From Mnemiopsis leidyi (taxonomy: Eukaryota; Ctenophora; Tentaculata; Lobata; Bolinopsidae): 34,084 nt of DNA. Positions within the stretch are counted from its first letter, which is position 1; every line of letters starts with the position of its first letter. Positions 9,493 to 19,982 of this stretch are shown here, in pieces. The stretch covers positions 41,118 to 75,201 of the forward strand of contig JH155461.1 in assembly GCA_000226015.1 (NCBI GenBank). The letters are read 5' to 3'. Position numbers and translations under genes: made by a program. The notes below the pieces were generated by a model. That model did no database searches. It was not told the DNA's origin and saw nothing but the letters and a program-made list of their open reading frames with translations.

Positions 9493-10188
9493 AATGTTGC
9501 AATTTTTGCACCTATTAGCGATAAAATACGTGATGGTGTAGTAAAAAGCATACTTTGAGATGATTGGCCGGAAGTTAAAAAATGACGGTTTCCTCGAATA
9601 TAGTTCTATTTCTTATCCCACAGGTCTTAAAGACTTTATCGTGTATCTTCAGTGTTTGTGTTGATATAAAAAGATTAGTTTGGGTGGAGAGATTTATCAG
9701 TGGTAATAACGGCACCCTCTCCCTAGAGGAAGCTCCCCTTACTCTATGGGAGCAGGGAGGACATGATGGAGGAGGTGCTATAAAGTACAATCGTGAAAGA
9801 CACTTCTAATTTTGCTGGAAAGGAATTCGTTTAAATTGTTGAAAAGAGACTACGTGGCCCCTGCCTTACCCTCGCACCACTAATTCAACCATCTGGTGGT
9901 CAACCACTGCAATGAAAACCATCAGTTTCAGTTTTAGAAAAGTTATGTAAAGGCTGAAGGGATATTTACAAATAACTTGATTATTGTTTCTTGATTCAAA
10001 TTAGTTATTCAGAGTTATGCATATATTGTCATTAAATGTCTCGATATTTGAGGGTGATAATCGGTGGCGAGGGGGAGTTGTATCAGCGGTAGTTTTGTTG
10101 CGAAGGATATCCGGAAAAAATAATGACAGTACGCCCCGCCGACGAAGCACAATCCAGCAAGCGTGCTCAAGTGGAGCCGCCAAAAGCT
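9493..10188. other. Sequence between transposase copies A and B
   Basis: Not shared by the two copies. A short open frame at 9582-9809 overlaps an antisense one; neither is recognised. A slightly GC-richer patch at 9710-9780 looks coding-like (RFISGNNGTLSLEEAPLTLW) but is unsupported. At 10123 an ATG opens MTVRPADEAQSSKRAQVEPPK, which runs into the start of copy B (LIEPQPAVV) and may be the first exon of the element; copy A retains only LKEPQPAVAV. Confidence 0.4.
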
Positions 10189-10355
10189 TTGATAGAACCT
10201 CAGCCAGCAGTTGTAAATAGGTAGTTTTTTTATATAAGAGTAATAGTGTTAGCATCAGGTGGCTGTGAAATTTTCTTGATTTTCTTTAGTAGTGGTATCC
10301 TAATAGTTCGTTCTTTGAACGGATTTAAGTGTAATTAGGATAACTGACAAGATAC

Positions 10356-11166
10356 ATGGAAATACAACCAAAGAAGAGAATTAATGCAGATAATTCACTG
10401 CTGGATATCGAAATTTATCCGTTAATACTTAATTGGATGCAGAAAATTATCGATAATGATTTCTTACAGGATCATGGCAACCTTGATCATGATTGTGATC
10501 TCATTGATTCTGCTTATCTGAGCGATAAGCTGTAATGCTCAAAGGAATATGAGGAAAAATTTAATTCACCGAACGGCTCTTGCTCATTATCTCGTTCATC
10601 AGAACATTTCCTATACCGCCATAGGAGATTTGATTAAAATAATTGGGCTTACCAGAGAATAGACAAAAACTAACATTCTGAAAACAATCCCGAAGGAGTT
10701 CATTGCCACAAAAAGGGAAGAGCAGAAGAAGCGAAAGTCGGAACACAAAAAGCAACATAAAAAAAGAAAAACATTACACATGCCAAAGTAATAAATGTAG
10801 AGCTTCTTTCAATGCATCTGATTTACCAGATATGTGCCCTGAATGTCATACTACACTGAGTAAAATACAGCAGGTCGGGACAATACCTTTTGTACATTCC
10901 ACTTGTGTTCCGATGTGTTTTTTTCTGTATTTCAAATAATCGTTGCACCATTTTTCGTATTTGATATTGCTGTTTGCAAAAACCTCCTTTATTCGCGAAT
11001 CGGTCGCTGAAAGCTCACTGGACATGTGTTTTGAGCTAAACAGTTCAGGCATCCACAGGAAATGTGCGACAAATGCAAAAATTCGACACACGGACAGGTT
11101 GGCTTTAATCCCACCTATTTCCGTTTTAGGAGATTAAATAGATTATTTATTCCATCGAATGTCTAA
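10356..11166 (+). pseudogene. Degenerate transposase-like N-terminal half, copy B
   Basis: ATG at 10356 opens MEIQPKKRINADNSLLDIEIYP and runs 59 codons to TAA at 10533. The downstream GDLIKIIGLTRE piece ends in TAG at the same position as in copy A. Then come the Lys-rich block, the C-QSNK-C/C-PE-C finger (from 10781), and HPQEMCDKCK...GQVGFNPTYFRFRR to a stop at 11164. In the last block (39 codons) A and B differ by only a few residues, all mild (Phe/Tyr, Leu/Ile), which suggests some time under coding selection before the breaks fixed. It is not translatable as one protein. Confidence 0.5.
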
Positions 11167-11680
11167 CTTGTTAAAGACCATGTGATTTCTCATTATAGCT
11201 CGCCATATTGTTTTATAGTTTACTTTTATATTAGGCCCCTTTCAAATAAGAAATGGTATTTTACATAAAAGAAGTTCGGATAGTTAAAATGTCTTGATAC
11301 CATATCTGCATCTGTGGGTGTTCTAGAAAAGTCATTGACTATTAATATCCATTATGGACGTCTGTTAAACTCAATGCAATATTTTATCGTAAGCAGAAAA
11401 AACTAAAATTTTGAAAACAATCCCAAAGGAGTTCATTGCCACAAAAAGGGAAGAGCAGAAGAAGCAAAAGCCGAAACGCAAAAAGCAACATGACACTACT
11501 ATTTTGTATATACCATTAAGAGCCTGTTTAAATAGTTTCTAGAGGTGAGGGAAAATGAACAACATGTATATAAGTTTTTAGAAACAAAAAAATAAGGAAG
11601 ATGATGGACTCAACACGGTTATAACTTATAACGGATTCCAAACGTCATAGGGAAATAATGGCGGAAAATGAAATGAAAAT

Positions 11681-11902
11681 ATGTATATCGACAACGTCAG
11701 CCAGCCAAAAGGGTATGGTCACCTAACCTCCCAGTTTAATCTGGATGGAGTCGACACAGCTTCATCGATGAAGTTGTGGATTACCGTCGTCCTGCCCCAG
11801 AATATCGGGCCCTATAAACACCAAAATCTATCAGACCATTCAATTCAGAGTGTTTTGAAAGATTTGCTAATCAAGTATCAAATGATAGAGGAGCAGGTAT
11901 AA
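11681..11902 (+). pseudogene. Transposase-like exon with NLDG motif, copy B
   Basis: Counterpart of 9006-9245. The ATG equivalent to 9006 is at 11658, but a small insertion (ATATGTATATCG versus AATATCG) throws it out of frame; the open part starts at 11681 with YIDNVSQPKGYGHL and keeps FNLDGVDTASSMKLW and KYQMIEEQV. It ends at the same GAGCAG|GTATAATT junction. The following exon-like piece (12055-12148) has in-frame stops not seen in copy A. Confidence 0.5.
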
Positions 11903-12152
11903 TTAAAATTGTAATTATAATTGCAATCACATCAATTGGCATGGTAATAACCTCACCTGACATTGTTAATTTCAAAAAAACTATAAGTAAAACACAATAA
12001 AACTTTGACTCTATTACAGAATATCATTAAAATTGACGTATTAGTAATATTTAGGTAACTCATTGCCGGCAAGGCAATGATGGTTAAAAAGCCAGTAAGA
12101 TATGATCTACCACAACAACTTGGATTTTTTGTTTATCAGCAAGCAAAACTAA

Positions 12153-13204
12153 AGATTTTTATGGATTGTCCTGGATGTGATCTTATTCCAGAAACTGATC
12201 ACAAGAAAAGATTGAATGGACAAATGGGTACTTCGAGCGCGCCCTACTGGCATCGGGATTCACTCAACGACTATTTACACGGGTTACAGACTTTGTTTAC
12301 ATAATGAAGAAGATAGAAATGAATTTTTTACTGTTATTTTTCGAAGGAACCTATCGTTCCACACAGTTAAGGAGTAAGAAGTTGATGGACAATAGTTTAT
12401 TGTAGGTTGGAAAAATGTACATAGTAATATAGGAGATGTTGTAGACATTTATTGGTTGATGGTTATAGCTTATTTGAAGTTTACACTCTTTTCATTACTT
12501 GTGAGTCTTAATTGTAATAAATCAAAAAATTAAATGGTTGAATTATAAAAATTGGAAACAATATACATAATTATTATAATTTTTTATTGAAAAATTCAAA
12601 TTGTTATCATAACAGCAATGTATATTAAACTAAAAGGAAAATAGAAGCAGAAATGCCTGGACAAAGACATTGATAACTATCATCAATAGTATAATCGATT
12701 CAAATAATTATATTATGAACGTGATTGGTTCTTACAATGAGCATTTGTGTGTAGCTTTAGAACAGTTTTGAATCAAGTTTCACTTCCATAAAATTCAAGC
12801 TCAGAATAAGTTGCATAAGTTGCAATTTGAAGTTTGTCTCAATCTTTGAACTGTTTTGAAGTTTATTAATTCAAATTTACTCATATATGCAGCTCTTAAA
12901 TGGCATCAGTACAACCGATGTAATGTATCAGCTTTCGAATTTTTAAATATTGTTAGTAGGGCAAGTATCATGATCATGATTATTAATTATTCATCAATTG
13001 TGTTGGGTATAGCCAAAATGGGCATACATGATCATCGTACATATTTTTCGTTCTTTCCACAACTTGTTGGAACTGTCCTACATCTATACTCGTTTGAGTG
13101 AGCTTCTTTGTCTTGAACTTATAATCTGTAACTTATGATGATGTATAACTATTTGAATTTTGAAATGAAATCTAACCTGAACACATCAGATCACAGGAGT
13201 ATGA
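12153..13204. other. AT-rich stretch; short ORF end of copy B, then nothing recognised
   Basis: 12153-12304 continues an open plus-strand frame (CPGC, HKKRLNGQMG, SLNDYLHGLQ) of unknown identity. From 12305 to 13204 the sequence is very AT-rich with no convincing frame; an 81-codon ORF at 12856-13101 looks random. Confidence 0.45.
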
Positions 13205-13507
13205 CAACTTAAAGAGAAATTTAACATCACCGTAGAGGAAAGCAACCTTCGACTTGCCCGCATTTTCTGGAACCCTAAGTTACATAAAAACCCGTACAAA
13301 GCAAGGTTCATTGCAGGGGCCAGATTTTGTGTCACAAAGCAGCTGAATATCCTAGTTAACAGTCGTCTTAATTTTCTACGCAGTCAGTTCAAGAAATACT
13401 GTGATGCCATTTTAAACAATAGCGGCATAAACATGTTTTGGAGCATTGACTCATCTAATGATTTTCTTGATGCTATTAATAAGACCGATGTATATAATAT
13501 TTTGTAG
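13205..13507 (+). pseudogene. Penelope-like element reverse transcriptase fragment
   Basis: A 100-codon open stretch without a start codon, preceded by TGA at 13202 and ended by TAG at 13505. It reads LARIFWNPKLHKNPYKARFI, then TKQLNILVNSRLNFL, KKYCDAILNNSGINMFWSID and NDFLDAIN. The W.PKLHK.PYK.RFI block, a following TK.L and a downstream W.I.NS/SS block are characteristic of the N-terminal RT region of Penelope-like elements, retroelements related to telomerase. The catalytic YxDD region and the GIY-YIG endonuclease are absent, so this is a truncated copy. It is too short on Met codons to appear in a standard ORF list. Confidence 0.75.
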
Positions 13508-15060
13508 TTTCAATTGTCTAAATCACTCTTAGGTATGAATGTGTATGAAAATTATAAATAATAAACAAACAGTTATGGCCAGCGCCTTACCACACCTCAC
13601 CCTAATTTAGTAACTGTTGTTCTTTTCTACTACTATTGCATAGAAAAGTAAATTCAGTATATCTGTTAGCAAAATTACAATGGACATTGGCGTGAATCAA
13701 TTTAAAGATAACCAAAAAGTAGTGAGTGGCGGTGGTTACATAAGGCTTGCAACAACCTCAACCTTTGTTTCACTGGTGACATGTCAAGTTAACGTAACTA
13801 TTATCCACCGTTATTTTGTTAAAATTTATTAGCCATAGTATAAACGTATAATCATTGACCTAAGTTTCTTTAAAAACTTTATTTTAAAGATTTTATTATA
13901 TAGTTCTGAAACAATTATATAGTTCTGAAACAATTATATAGTTCTGAAACGATTTCATCATTCGGCTTGATCTTAGATTATAACCGATCGCATAAGCCAT
14001 ACTATTATCACCTATAGTTTACTACTTTATCTATAGCTTATCAATTAATAAATAATTTTTATCAAAGTGATTTTCTTTTAATACTTCGTTCAATAATGGC
14101 CCCTCTCTTGTCTCTTCTTAACTGGTAACTTTCTATCTGGTTTGCTCTATGTTTAGTACTTATCTGTTATTGCCTTTCAGACTTACAATTAAGTATGCTC
14201 TTTTTTAATCTCGACTTCATTCTCTCCCTTAGTGCTACACGTAATAAGAATCAAATACTTATCAAATAATAAGTATGTTATTGATCGTTTCAACTTTTTT
14301 TTCTTCACTCTGTCAACAACTGTAAAGGTTGGCGCAATAGGAGGTCCAAAATACGAAGAAAGCACCTGGATCCTGGAACGACTTTGGAAAAAAGAGAAAA
14401 AAGTCAGCAACTAGCTTGATTTTTGAGTTAAGCATGTCACATAAGCAATATTACTTCCAAACTTCAAGTTCATTTATACTTCAACTAAACATCAAGTTTA
14501 TCTATTCAACGAGGTTTTTGCAATTTTTCTATCAGGGAGATCACCATCCTCCCCCTTTGTTTCTTTTAAACTTTATTTCATTATTTTTTACTTCTGTTCT
14601 TTCCTTTCCTTTTTCATGAAATCGTTTTAATTTTCTTCACAATTTAAATTTTAAATTGCCCAAATAAAAGCTTTATTATCTATTGTGAAACCAAAGTTTA
14701 TCACAGACAAATTGAAAACGGGACCGACCACCAAAGAAATAAAATAAATACCGGTGGTGGCTAGTATCCCAGAATAAGAAAATTGGTAAGCTTGTTATAT
14801 CATCAGGTTATATCATCAGCTACGAATAATAAATGTCCAAAAACAGCTACAAATACCGCTAGCTAATAATCACACAACACATGATGGGGCATTCAGTAGT
14901 TCATATATAAGACATTACTTAATAAGATTTCATCTACAAGAATAATTGTACTGTCCAAAACTTAAGTACGCTCTCATTTGATTTCCACAAAAAAAACTTA
15001 CTTTCTCAATTTTCATTATAATGAAGAGAAAAGCTAGCATTCTTAGTAATCAAGGGAGAA
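13508..15060. other. AT-rich stretch without genes
   Basis: No supported coding region. It contains a 19-base tandem repeat (listed separately) and several T-rich runs that generate short spurious ORFs near 14190-14620. Confidence 0.6.
13896..13952. repeat. Three-copy 19-base tandem repeat
   Basis: TTATATAGTTCTGAAACAA occurs three times without spacers; the last copy has one change (ACGA). Confidence 0.95.
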
Positions 15061-15320
15061 ATCGTCAGTTAGTTTCTGACTGAAAAGAAAGTCTAGGTGC
15101 TCCAGGGCATGTTAAGGTGAGACCGATGCCATGTATTACTTTAATGTACCTCTCTAAGGCGAGCTTAGGTACCAAGCTGAGAGCATACAGAGAGGCTCTG
15201 GGCACTGATTGATGATGACTGTCGTTTATTTTCTTTAGGTGTTTTTTCCTGATCGTTTTCAACATTCTTTTTCTTTTTTCATGGGCGTATTTTTTCTTGT
15301 TTTGCCTCATCTTCGAAAGT
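15061..15320. other. Unassigned island of higher complexity
   Basis: A patch (about 15085-15225) with more GC than its flanks and internal complementarity (CCTCTCT/AGAGAGG and a near-palindrome around GGTACC). The minus strand is open for 81 codons (VPRASLYALSLVPKLALERY). It could be a SINE-like repeat or a gene fragment; I do not recognise it, and no A/B box or tail is clear. Confidence 0.3.
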
Positions 15321-15963
15321 TTCTTCTTTTTCTTTTTTTAACCTCATTAGTCATTCTTTCTTTAATTATCATCTAGATAACTTCATCTTAACCACTATTA
15401 AACTTGCATTCCTCACAAATAAAATCAATTAAACCAATATTAAAATTTGAAACGTAAACCCCAAAATCCCTTTCATATCATCAGTTGGAGTAACTAACGA
15501 AAAATAAACCTTAAACAGTCCCGTAATAGATCACATGAGTGCTGCCCTCTTGAAAAACAATGAGGCATGAGGTCAATTTTACAATGGCTTCTCACCAAGA
15601 ATAAAGCATAATTATCATCCTCTTTATACAAATAAAAGAACCGATTACCGAAGTAACAGGAAACAAGTATGAGATTGACCCCAAAACCTCATCTTTGGCC
15701 GCGTTGAAGACAGCAGTTTAAATTCATAATTAATCAACTAACCATTGCTTTATTAATAACCATGGTTTTATTACAATTTCTATTAATTTTAATATGCTAT
15801 ACTGCTATATATTTCATGGAAACTAATCTATTCCCAAGGAACTGACCCTCGGGAGAAATAATAACTTGACATTCACAAGTGGGTAAGTAACTAACGGAAA
15901 TATAAGTGAACTTACGTTAATATTACGTTAATAACACTGACGCAGTAAACTCTATTTTTGGTA
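15321..15963. other. AT-rich stretch, nothing recognised
   Basis: No coding frame, repeat or RNA gene that I can support. Confidence 0.5.
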
Positions 15964-16050
15964 AATGCACGGCTCGAACCCGCAAACCTGTATAGTATAA
16001 CTCCGAGAATCTTAAAGTCAGCAGTTTTATATTCTTCTAGCTTTGACAAT
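15964..16050 (-). pseudogene. tRNA-Leu-like remnant
   Basis: On the minus strand, GACTTTAAGATTC resembles the anticodon arm of eukaryotic tRNA-Leu(TAA) (GACTTAAGATCC in many animals) with one extra T. It is followed by a long variable-arm-like segment and GCGGGTTCGAGCCG, which matches the B box / T arm except at its last base. The D arm and acceptor stem are not recognisable, so it is at best a tRNA pseudogene or the head of a tRNA-derived SINE. Confidence 0.3.
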
Positions 16051-16093
16051 TTTCTATAACAAAAACTTATACTATTATTATACGACAGTCATC

Positions 16094-16307
16094 ATGGATC
16101 TAGCAATAAACACACCCCTACCAGAAGAAGATGAGGAAGAAATGGATTTTTTCGGAGAGCCAAGTTTGAATTTTTTAAACGCTGGAAGATGGTGCTACAA
16201 AGTTGGATACGATAGAAGGTGAAGAGACGCTAAATTTACACGACGATTTAACTAAGTTGAATAAATTTTTGACCAGTGTCACGTTGCCAGATCACACATA
16301 TTTTTAA
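16094..16307 (+). pseudogene. Short acidic ORF with one frameshift
   Basis: ATG at 16094 opens MDLAINTPLPEEDEEEMDFF...NFLNAGR and closes at 16220. Shifting frame near 16185 gives a continuous protein-like sequence DGATKLDTIEGEETLNLHDD...FLTSVTLPDHTYF to a stop at 16305. Together this makes an acidic protein of about 70 residues. AATAAA at 16434 fits as a poly(A) signal. Acidic short N-terminal exons of this kind are common in transposon genes, and the hAT fragment lies just downstream, but I see no direct link. A sequencing error is also possible. Confidence 0.35.
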
Positions 16308-16521
16308 AAGAGGAAGACACGCGATATTTTCTATTATGTTATTTTGTTGATATTCTGATGATTCGATTATAATGAAGTATGTTCATATTTGTAGATCTCA
16401 GAAAACTGTAATTCTTGTTAAGTTATAAATTGTAATAAAACTAGTTATAGACGGCCAGAACTCAACAAATGTTATTCGAGTTTGCCTTTTAACTGTTTTT
16501 AAGGAATATTATTGCTTCCAC

Positions 16522-16590
16522 ATGTTTTCTTACCAACCCAATCGCGTCAAGAAACGGTTTAACAAGCAGAATGTCCGCAAGCTCACCAAG
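16522..16590 (+). other. Possible first exon, basic peptide
   Basis: ATG at 16522 opens MFSYQPNRVKKRFNKQ...LTK (23 codons) ending at AAG|GTAACAG, a plausible phase-0 donor. No matching downstream exon was identified. It follows AATAAA (16434) by about 85 bases, consistent with a new transcription unit, but evidence is thin. Confidence 0.22.
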
Positions 16591-16754
16591 GTAACAGAAG
16601 AAATATGAATTATGAATTATTTGCTTTATCTAACTCGAATTCACTCGTACCCATGACAACTTGGTATCTACCCTATGGCTGACTGGAGTTCGGATGTGCA
16701 AAAGAAACTAAACTTTAAACATAAGTTTGAAAAAGCTGTATTACGCATTCAATT

Positions 16755-16940
16755 CCCTTGTACTGCACGTCTTACAAACACGATAAGACAATGGTGACCG
16801 AAATTTTTAAAAAAGGTGGCTTTATTATTTTTATCATAAAGAACGCGACACATATGGTGAACAACGGTCAAAGAGGCATAAGATATCTTATCCACGAACC
16901 CAAATCCTCTAATGTTCCTAAACTCCTAACGTTTAGGAAC
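16755..16940 (+). repeat. Partial copy of the 1.17-kb array unit, left half
   Basis: GCACGTCTTACAAACACGAT, AAAAAAGGTGGCTTTATT, AAGAACGCGACACATATG and TCCTCTAATGTTCCTAAAC align in order with 19473-19625 and 22720-22840. It ends in a hairpin, GTTCCTAAAC (16914-16923) and complement (16931-16940), then passes into the hAT fragment. Confidence 0.75.
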
Positions 16941-16979
16941 ATTACAAGTCGAGAACAGTCCACGGTATTGTGAGCGACC

Positions 16980-17462
16980 TTGATCCGCCACTGCATGAAA
17001 CTAATTGCTGAAGGTTCCGGCTCTTGGACTCCAGACTGTAGGTGCACGGAGAAGGGTTTCTTGAACCAGCTTGAAGATTTCGAGTTCCTGTTTCTGCTTA
17101 CCAGGAATAAGGACATCTTCACCATCACTGACATTATGTACAAGAAGCTGCAGAAAGTGGGTCTCGATGTTGGCTGGAGTAGTTCAACAGTAATCCTTTG
17201 TTTGGACTCGTTAAAGGAGTTGAAATCTGACAGTAGATTTAACGACTTGTACGACAATTGCGTTGACGTAGATCACCCTCAGAACAAGAGGTTCACACGT
17301 AGAAACACACGTCCGGAAGACTATGTAACTAAGAATGTGAGAGCTGATGATGACCCCACTCTCAGTCATCGTGAAAAGTTTAGGAAACTTCATGATAAGG
17401 TGATTGATGAAATCTTTAACTGTGTAAAAAGCAGATTTTTTTGTACAAAATTTGAAAAGTAA
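16980..17462 (+). pseudogene. hAT-family transposase fragment
   Basis: A 160-codon open frame starting without ATG (TTG at 16980; first Met in IRHCMKL). Features: LNQLEDFEFLFLLTRNKDIF, ITDIMYKKLQKVGLDV, a segment LDSLKELKSDSRFNDLYDNC, basic RRNTRPEDY, then REKFRKLHDKVIDEIFNCVKSRF. FEFLFLL...TD..Y..LQK..LD, then an R/K-rich P-x-RR region and a 'Y/F-R..D.vI.Ei..RF' block form the middle-to-C-terminal pattern of hAT transposases of the ZMYM1/THAP0-related group. The N-terminal zinc finger and catalytic start are missing and the C-terminal dimerisation domain is cut off (stop at 17460). It is bordered by fragments of the 1.17-kb array family, so the two may belong to one autonomous/non-autonomous lineage; this is inference. 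Confidence 0.65.
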
Positions 17463-18789
17463 TTCAAAAGTTTTGAGTGAGTCCCAACTCTTATAGAGCT
17501 TTATGGTAAATTGTACTTTTCGTTCGCGTTGCCTACACTAACTCACTTCAGATGACCGGACAAAAAGTTTAGAGTATTTACGAGACGATTGCGACAGCTC
17601 TAGAACCTTGATTAAATATAAATTGAATTGTTATTATTATTGTTATGCTCCATTGGTGGAGTGTTTCATTGTTGTCTATCATCTTGTAGAAAAAGAGATA
17701 CACGGGCACGTTTCTTCCTACAGATCCAAGTTACTACTTAACAAGTAATTCCTTAACTGTATTTATTTTAAGTTTGATCACACCTGCCACAACCAGAAAA
17801 TGGCACAAAATTGATAGTCCAGCAGGTTTGAAGCTTGCACGACACGTATTACAAAACGTGATTAGATTATAATTAGTTAAAACAAAATGATAACTTTAAT
17901 CATAACGAATGTCTAGAAATAGTAAATTGCAGTACACATATGTTGAACAATTGTGAACATCGAATCTGGCACCACAATCCACGTCCTCTAAAGTTCCTAA
18001 ACGTCAGCTAATTAAGGACTGCAAGAGGAGGGATAACTTGAGTGTGTAAAGTGACCTGCACTTAGCCCACAGAAACTGGCAAGAGTAAATATGTGGGTAA
18101 GTACATATGTGAAGCTTATAAAATTTCATAAAATTCTTCTAAAAAAAAAGTATTCTTCTTCTTTCGTCTTTAAAGTTTAAGGGGTAGGACCAAGGCCCAA
18201 CGGATGGGAGTGTAGCTCCCGTACACACCCGAGGGGGGGGGGGGGTTCACCCAACAAACACCCTAGAAACAGTCAACAGAGCAACAGGCTCGGCGAAAGG
18301 AGACAATTTGGCTTAAGAACCCGTGCAAGAACTATTAAGTATCACGTTATTGTTCACAAGAACACATTCGTAGAGTGTAGAACAGTTAAAACGCTTTAAT
18401 CAGGTGTAAGATGGACGATATAGATCCACATCTTAGGAAAAACGTACCAAGACAAGTTGACACTTGACTTGCTACTACAAAACAAGCACAGTTCTCACAC
18501 TATAATTAATTATTAACGATCATATCAACAACAAGGGTTATTATTAGTCCAATGCAACCAGCTGAAGCCATTATCCAATCAAATGTTCCATAAGCATACG
18601 ATGCCATATACCAGATACAGATCGAATCCTAAAATTTGTAAATGACGACAAGACTATAACAATCTAATTAGCAACCTTACTTCCTATACTGCAACTGAAA
18701 CGGATCAAAAACTGGCAATAATCTGGTAATATGGAAAAATACATAAATAACGACGGCCGACGGGAATACTAAAATTCATTAATAACGAA

Positions 18790-18837
18790 CAGCGCACGTG
18801 TAGTCTTAATCCTCGTGGCGTAAACTCACGTGCGCTG
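18790..18837. other. Inverted repeat with 11-bp arms in the array unit
   Basis: CAGCGCACGTG and CACGTGCGCTG flank 26 bases (TAGTCTTAATCCTCGTGGCG...). The same structure is in unit II at about 22464-22511 with one terminal change (CTG to CTA). Confidence 0.85.
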
Positions 18838-18894
18838 AAATCAACTTTATACAGATATTTGACAGTGAGAGCATACTTTTTTAATTATTTTCGT

Positions 18895-19358
18895 GGAGTT
18901 GGATTATACTACCATCGGACGGTGGCCGGTTGAGGTTTCCGTTTTAATTTACTAAAGTGGGTCACTGTACCGAGCATATGTAGTTTGGGTGCTATAATAT
19001 CATATGATAGGTCTTTGGCAGTTTTAAGGTCTACTATTTGCGGTTCTGATTCCATCACAGCGCTGGCAAGCGCGACCGGTTTTTTCTTCTTGTTGTTTAT
19101 TAAGCTGCGATACTTTTGATAGCGATTTAATCGAGGGTCTTTAAAAAGCGGTCACATACACCTAAGTTTTGGGTTTTGGTCAATTTATAAGATATGCAAA
19201 ATAGGTGTTTTTCAAAGAAAAAAAATCGTAAAAACGCTTGATTTTAATGCGATTATCTCGATGATGCAATGAGATAATCGACTTTTGGACGGCAGCTTTC
19301 AAAAATGAAAACAACTTTGTGTTTAACTCGGCTCAACCCGCTCAGTCTGTTGACTTTC
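18895..19358. other. 464-base insertion between array units I and II
   Basis: Absent at the corresponding junction of units II and III, where about 40 other bases join TTTTTTAATT to GGGAATTTTACACC. It contains an inverted repeat, CGATTATCTC (19250-19259) and GAGATAATCG (19271-19280). No coding frame. Its edges show no clear terminal repeats. Confidence 0.6.
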
Positions 19359-19982
19359 GGGAATTTTACACCATGGTTTAGGTATTGGAGATTTCAAAAA
19401 TTGCGATAGATCAAACCTCTCACTTACAGAAAATGGTAAAAAATTGAAAGTCCAGCCGGCTTGTAGCTTATACGGCACGTCTTACATACACGATAAAATA
19501 ATGGCGACTGAAATTTTAAAAAAAGGTGGCTTTATTCTTTTAATCATTAAGAACAGATAAGCTGAACAGCGATTAAAGAGGAAGTAGGTCCCACAGTCTA
19601 AGTCCTCTAAAGTTCCTAAACATCAGCTGATTGAGGACTGCAAGAGGAGGGATAACTTGAGTGTGTAAAGTGACCTGCACTTAGCCCACAGAAACTGGCA
19701 CGAGTATATATGTGGGTAAGTACAAATGTGAAGCTTATAATATTTCATAAAATTCAAGTATTCTTCTTCTTTCGTCTTTAAAGTTTAAGGGGTAGGACAA
19801 AGGCCCAACGGATGGGGGTTAGGTAGGTTCAGAACACCAAAATATGTCCAAATAATTACAATATAAAGCTAATCTGTTGCTCCCCAGACCCAATAACCAC
19901 CAAAATATTTTAGGTCCCAACTCCTATGGGAAACCCTGGCTCCGGCCACGCCCATTTTTTGGCATCAATTTTAACAGGTAAC

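Larger units (their letters stand above)
10189..12152 (+). mobile_element. Transposase-like locus, copy B (degenerate)
   Basis: Second copy of 7406-9492, in the same orientation, about 2.6-2.8 kb downstream. The offset changes along the length because of indels. It differs by having the ILKTIPKEFIATKREEQKK block twice (10663-10755 and 11400-11490), whereas A has it once (8808-8895). After 12152 the two copies diverge: B continues with an open frame containing MDCPGCDLIPETDH to 12304, which may be further element sequence lost in A. Confidence 0.7.

Noticed and set aside
12856..13101. 81-codon plus-strand ORF
   Set aside because: AT-rich random-looking composition with no splice sites, motifs or paralogue.
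13896..13952. Possible CRISPR-like repeats
   Set aside because: Direct 19-base tandem without spacers; the window is eukaryotic.
16868..17257. 129-codon minus-strand ORF
   Set aside because: Shadow of the hAT transposase frame, which has recognisable family blocks.
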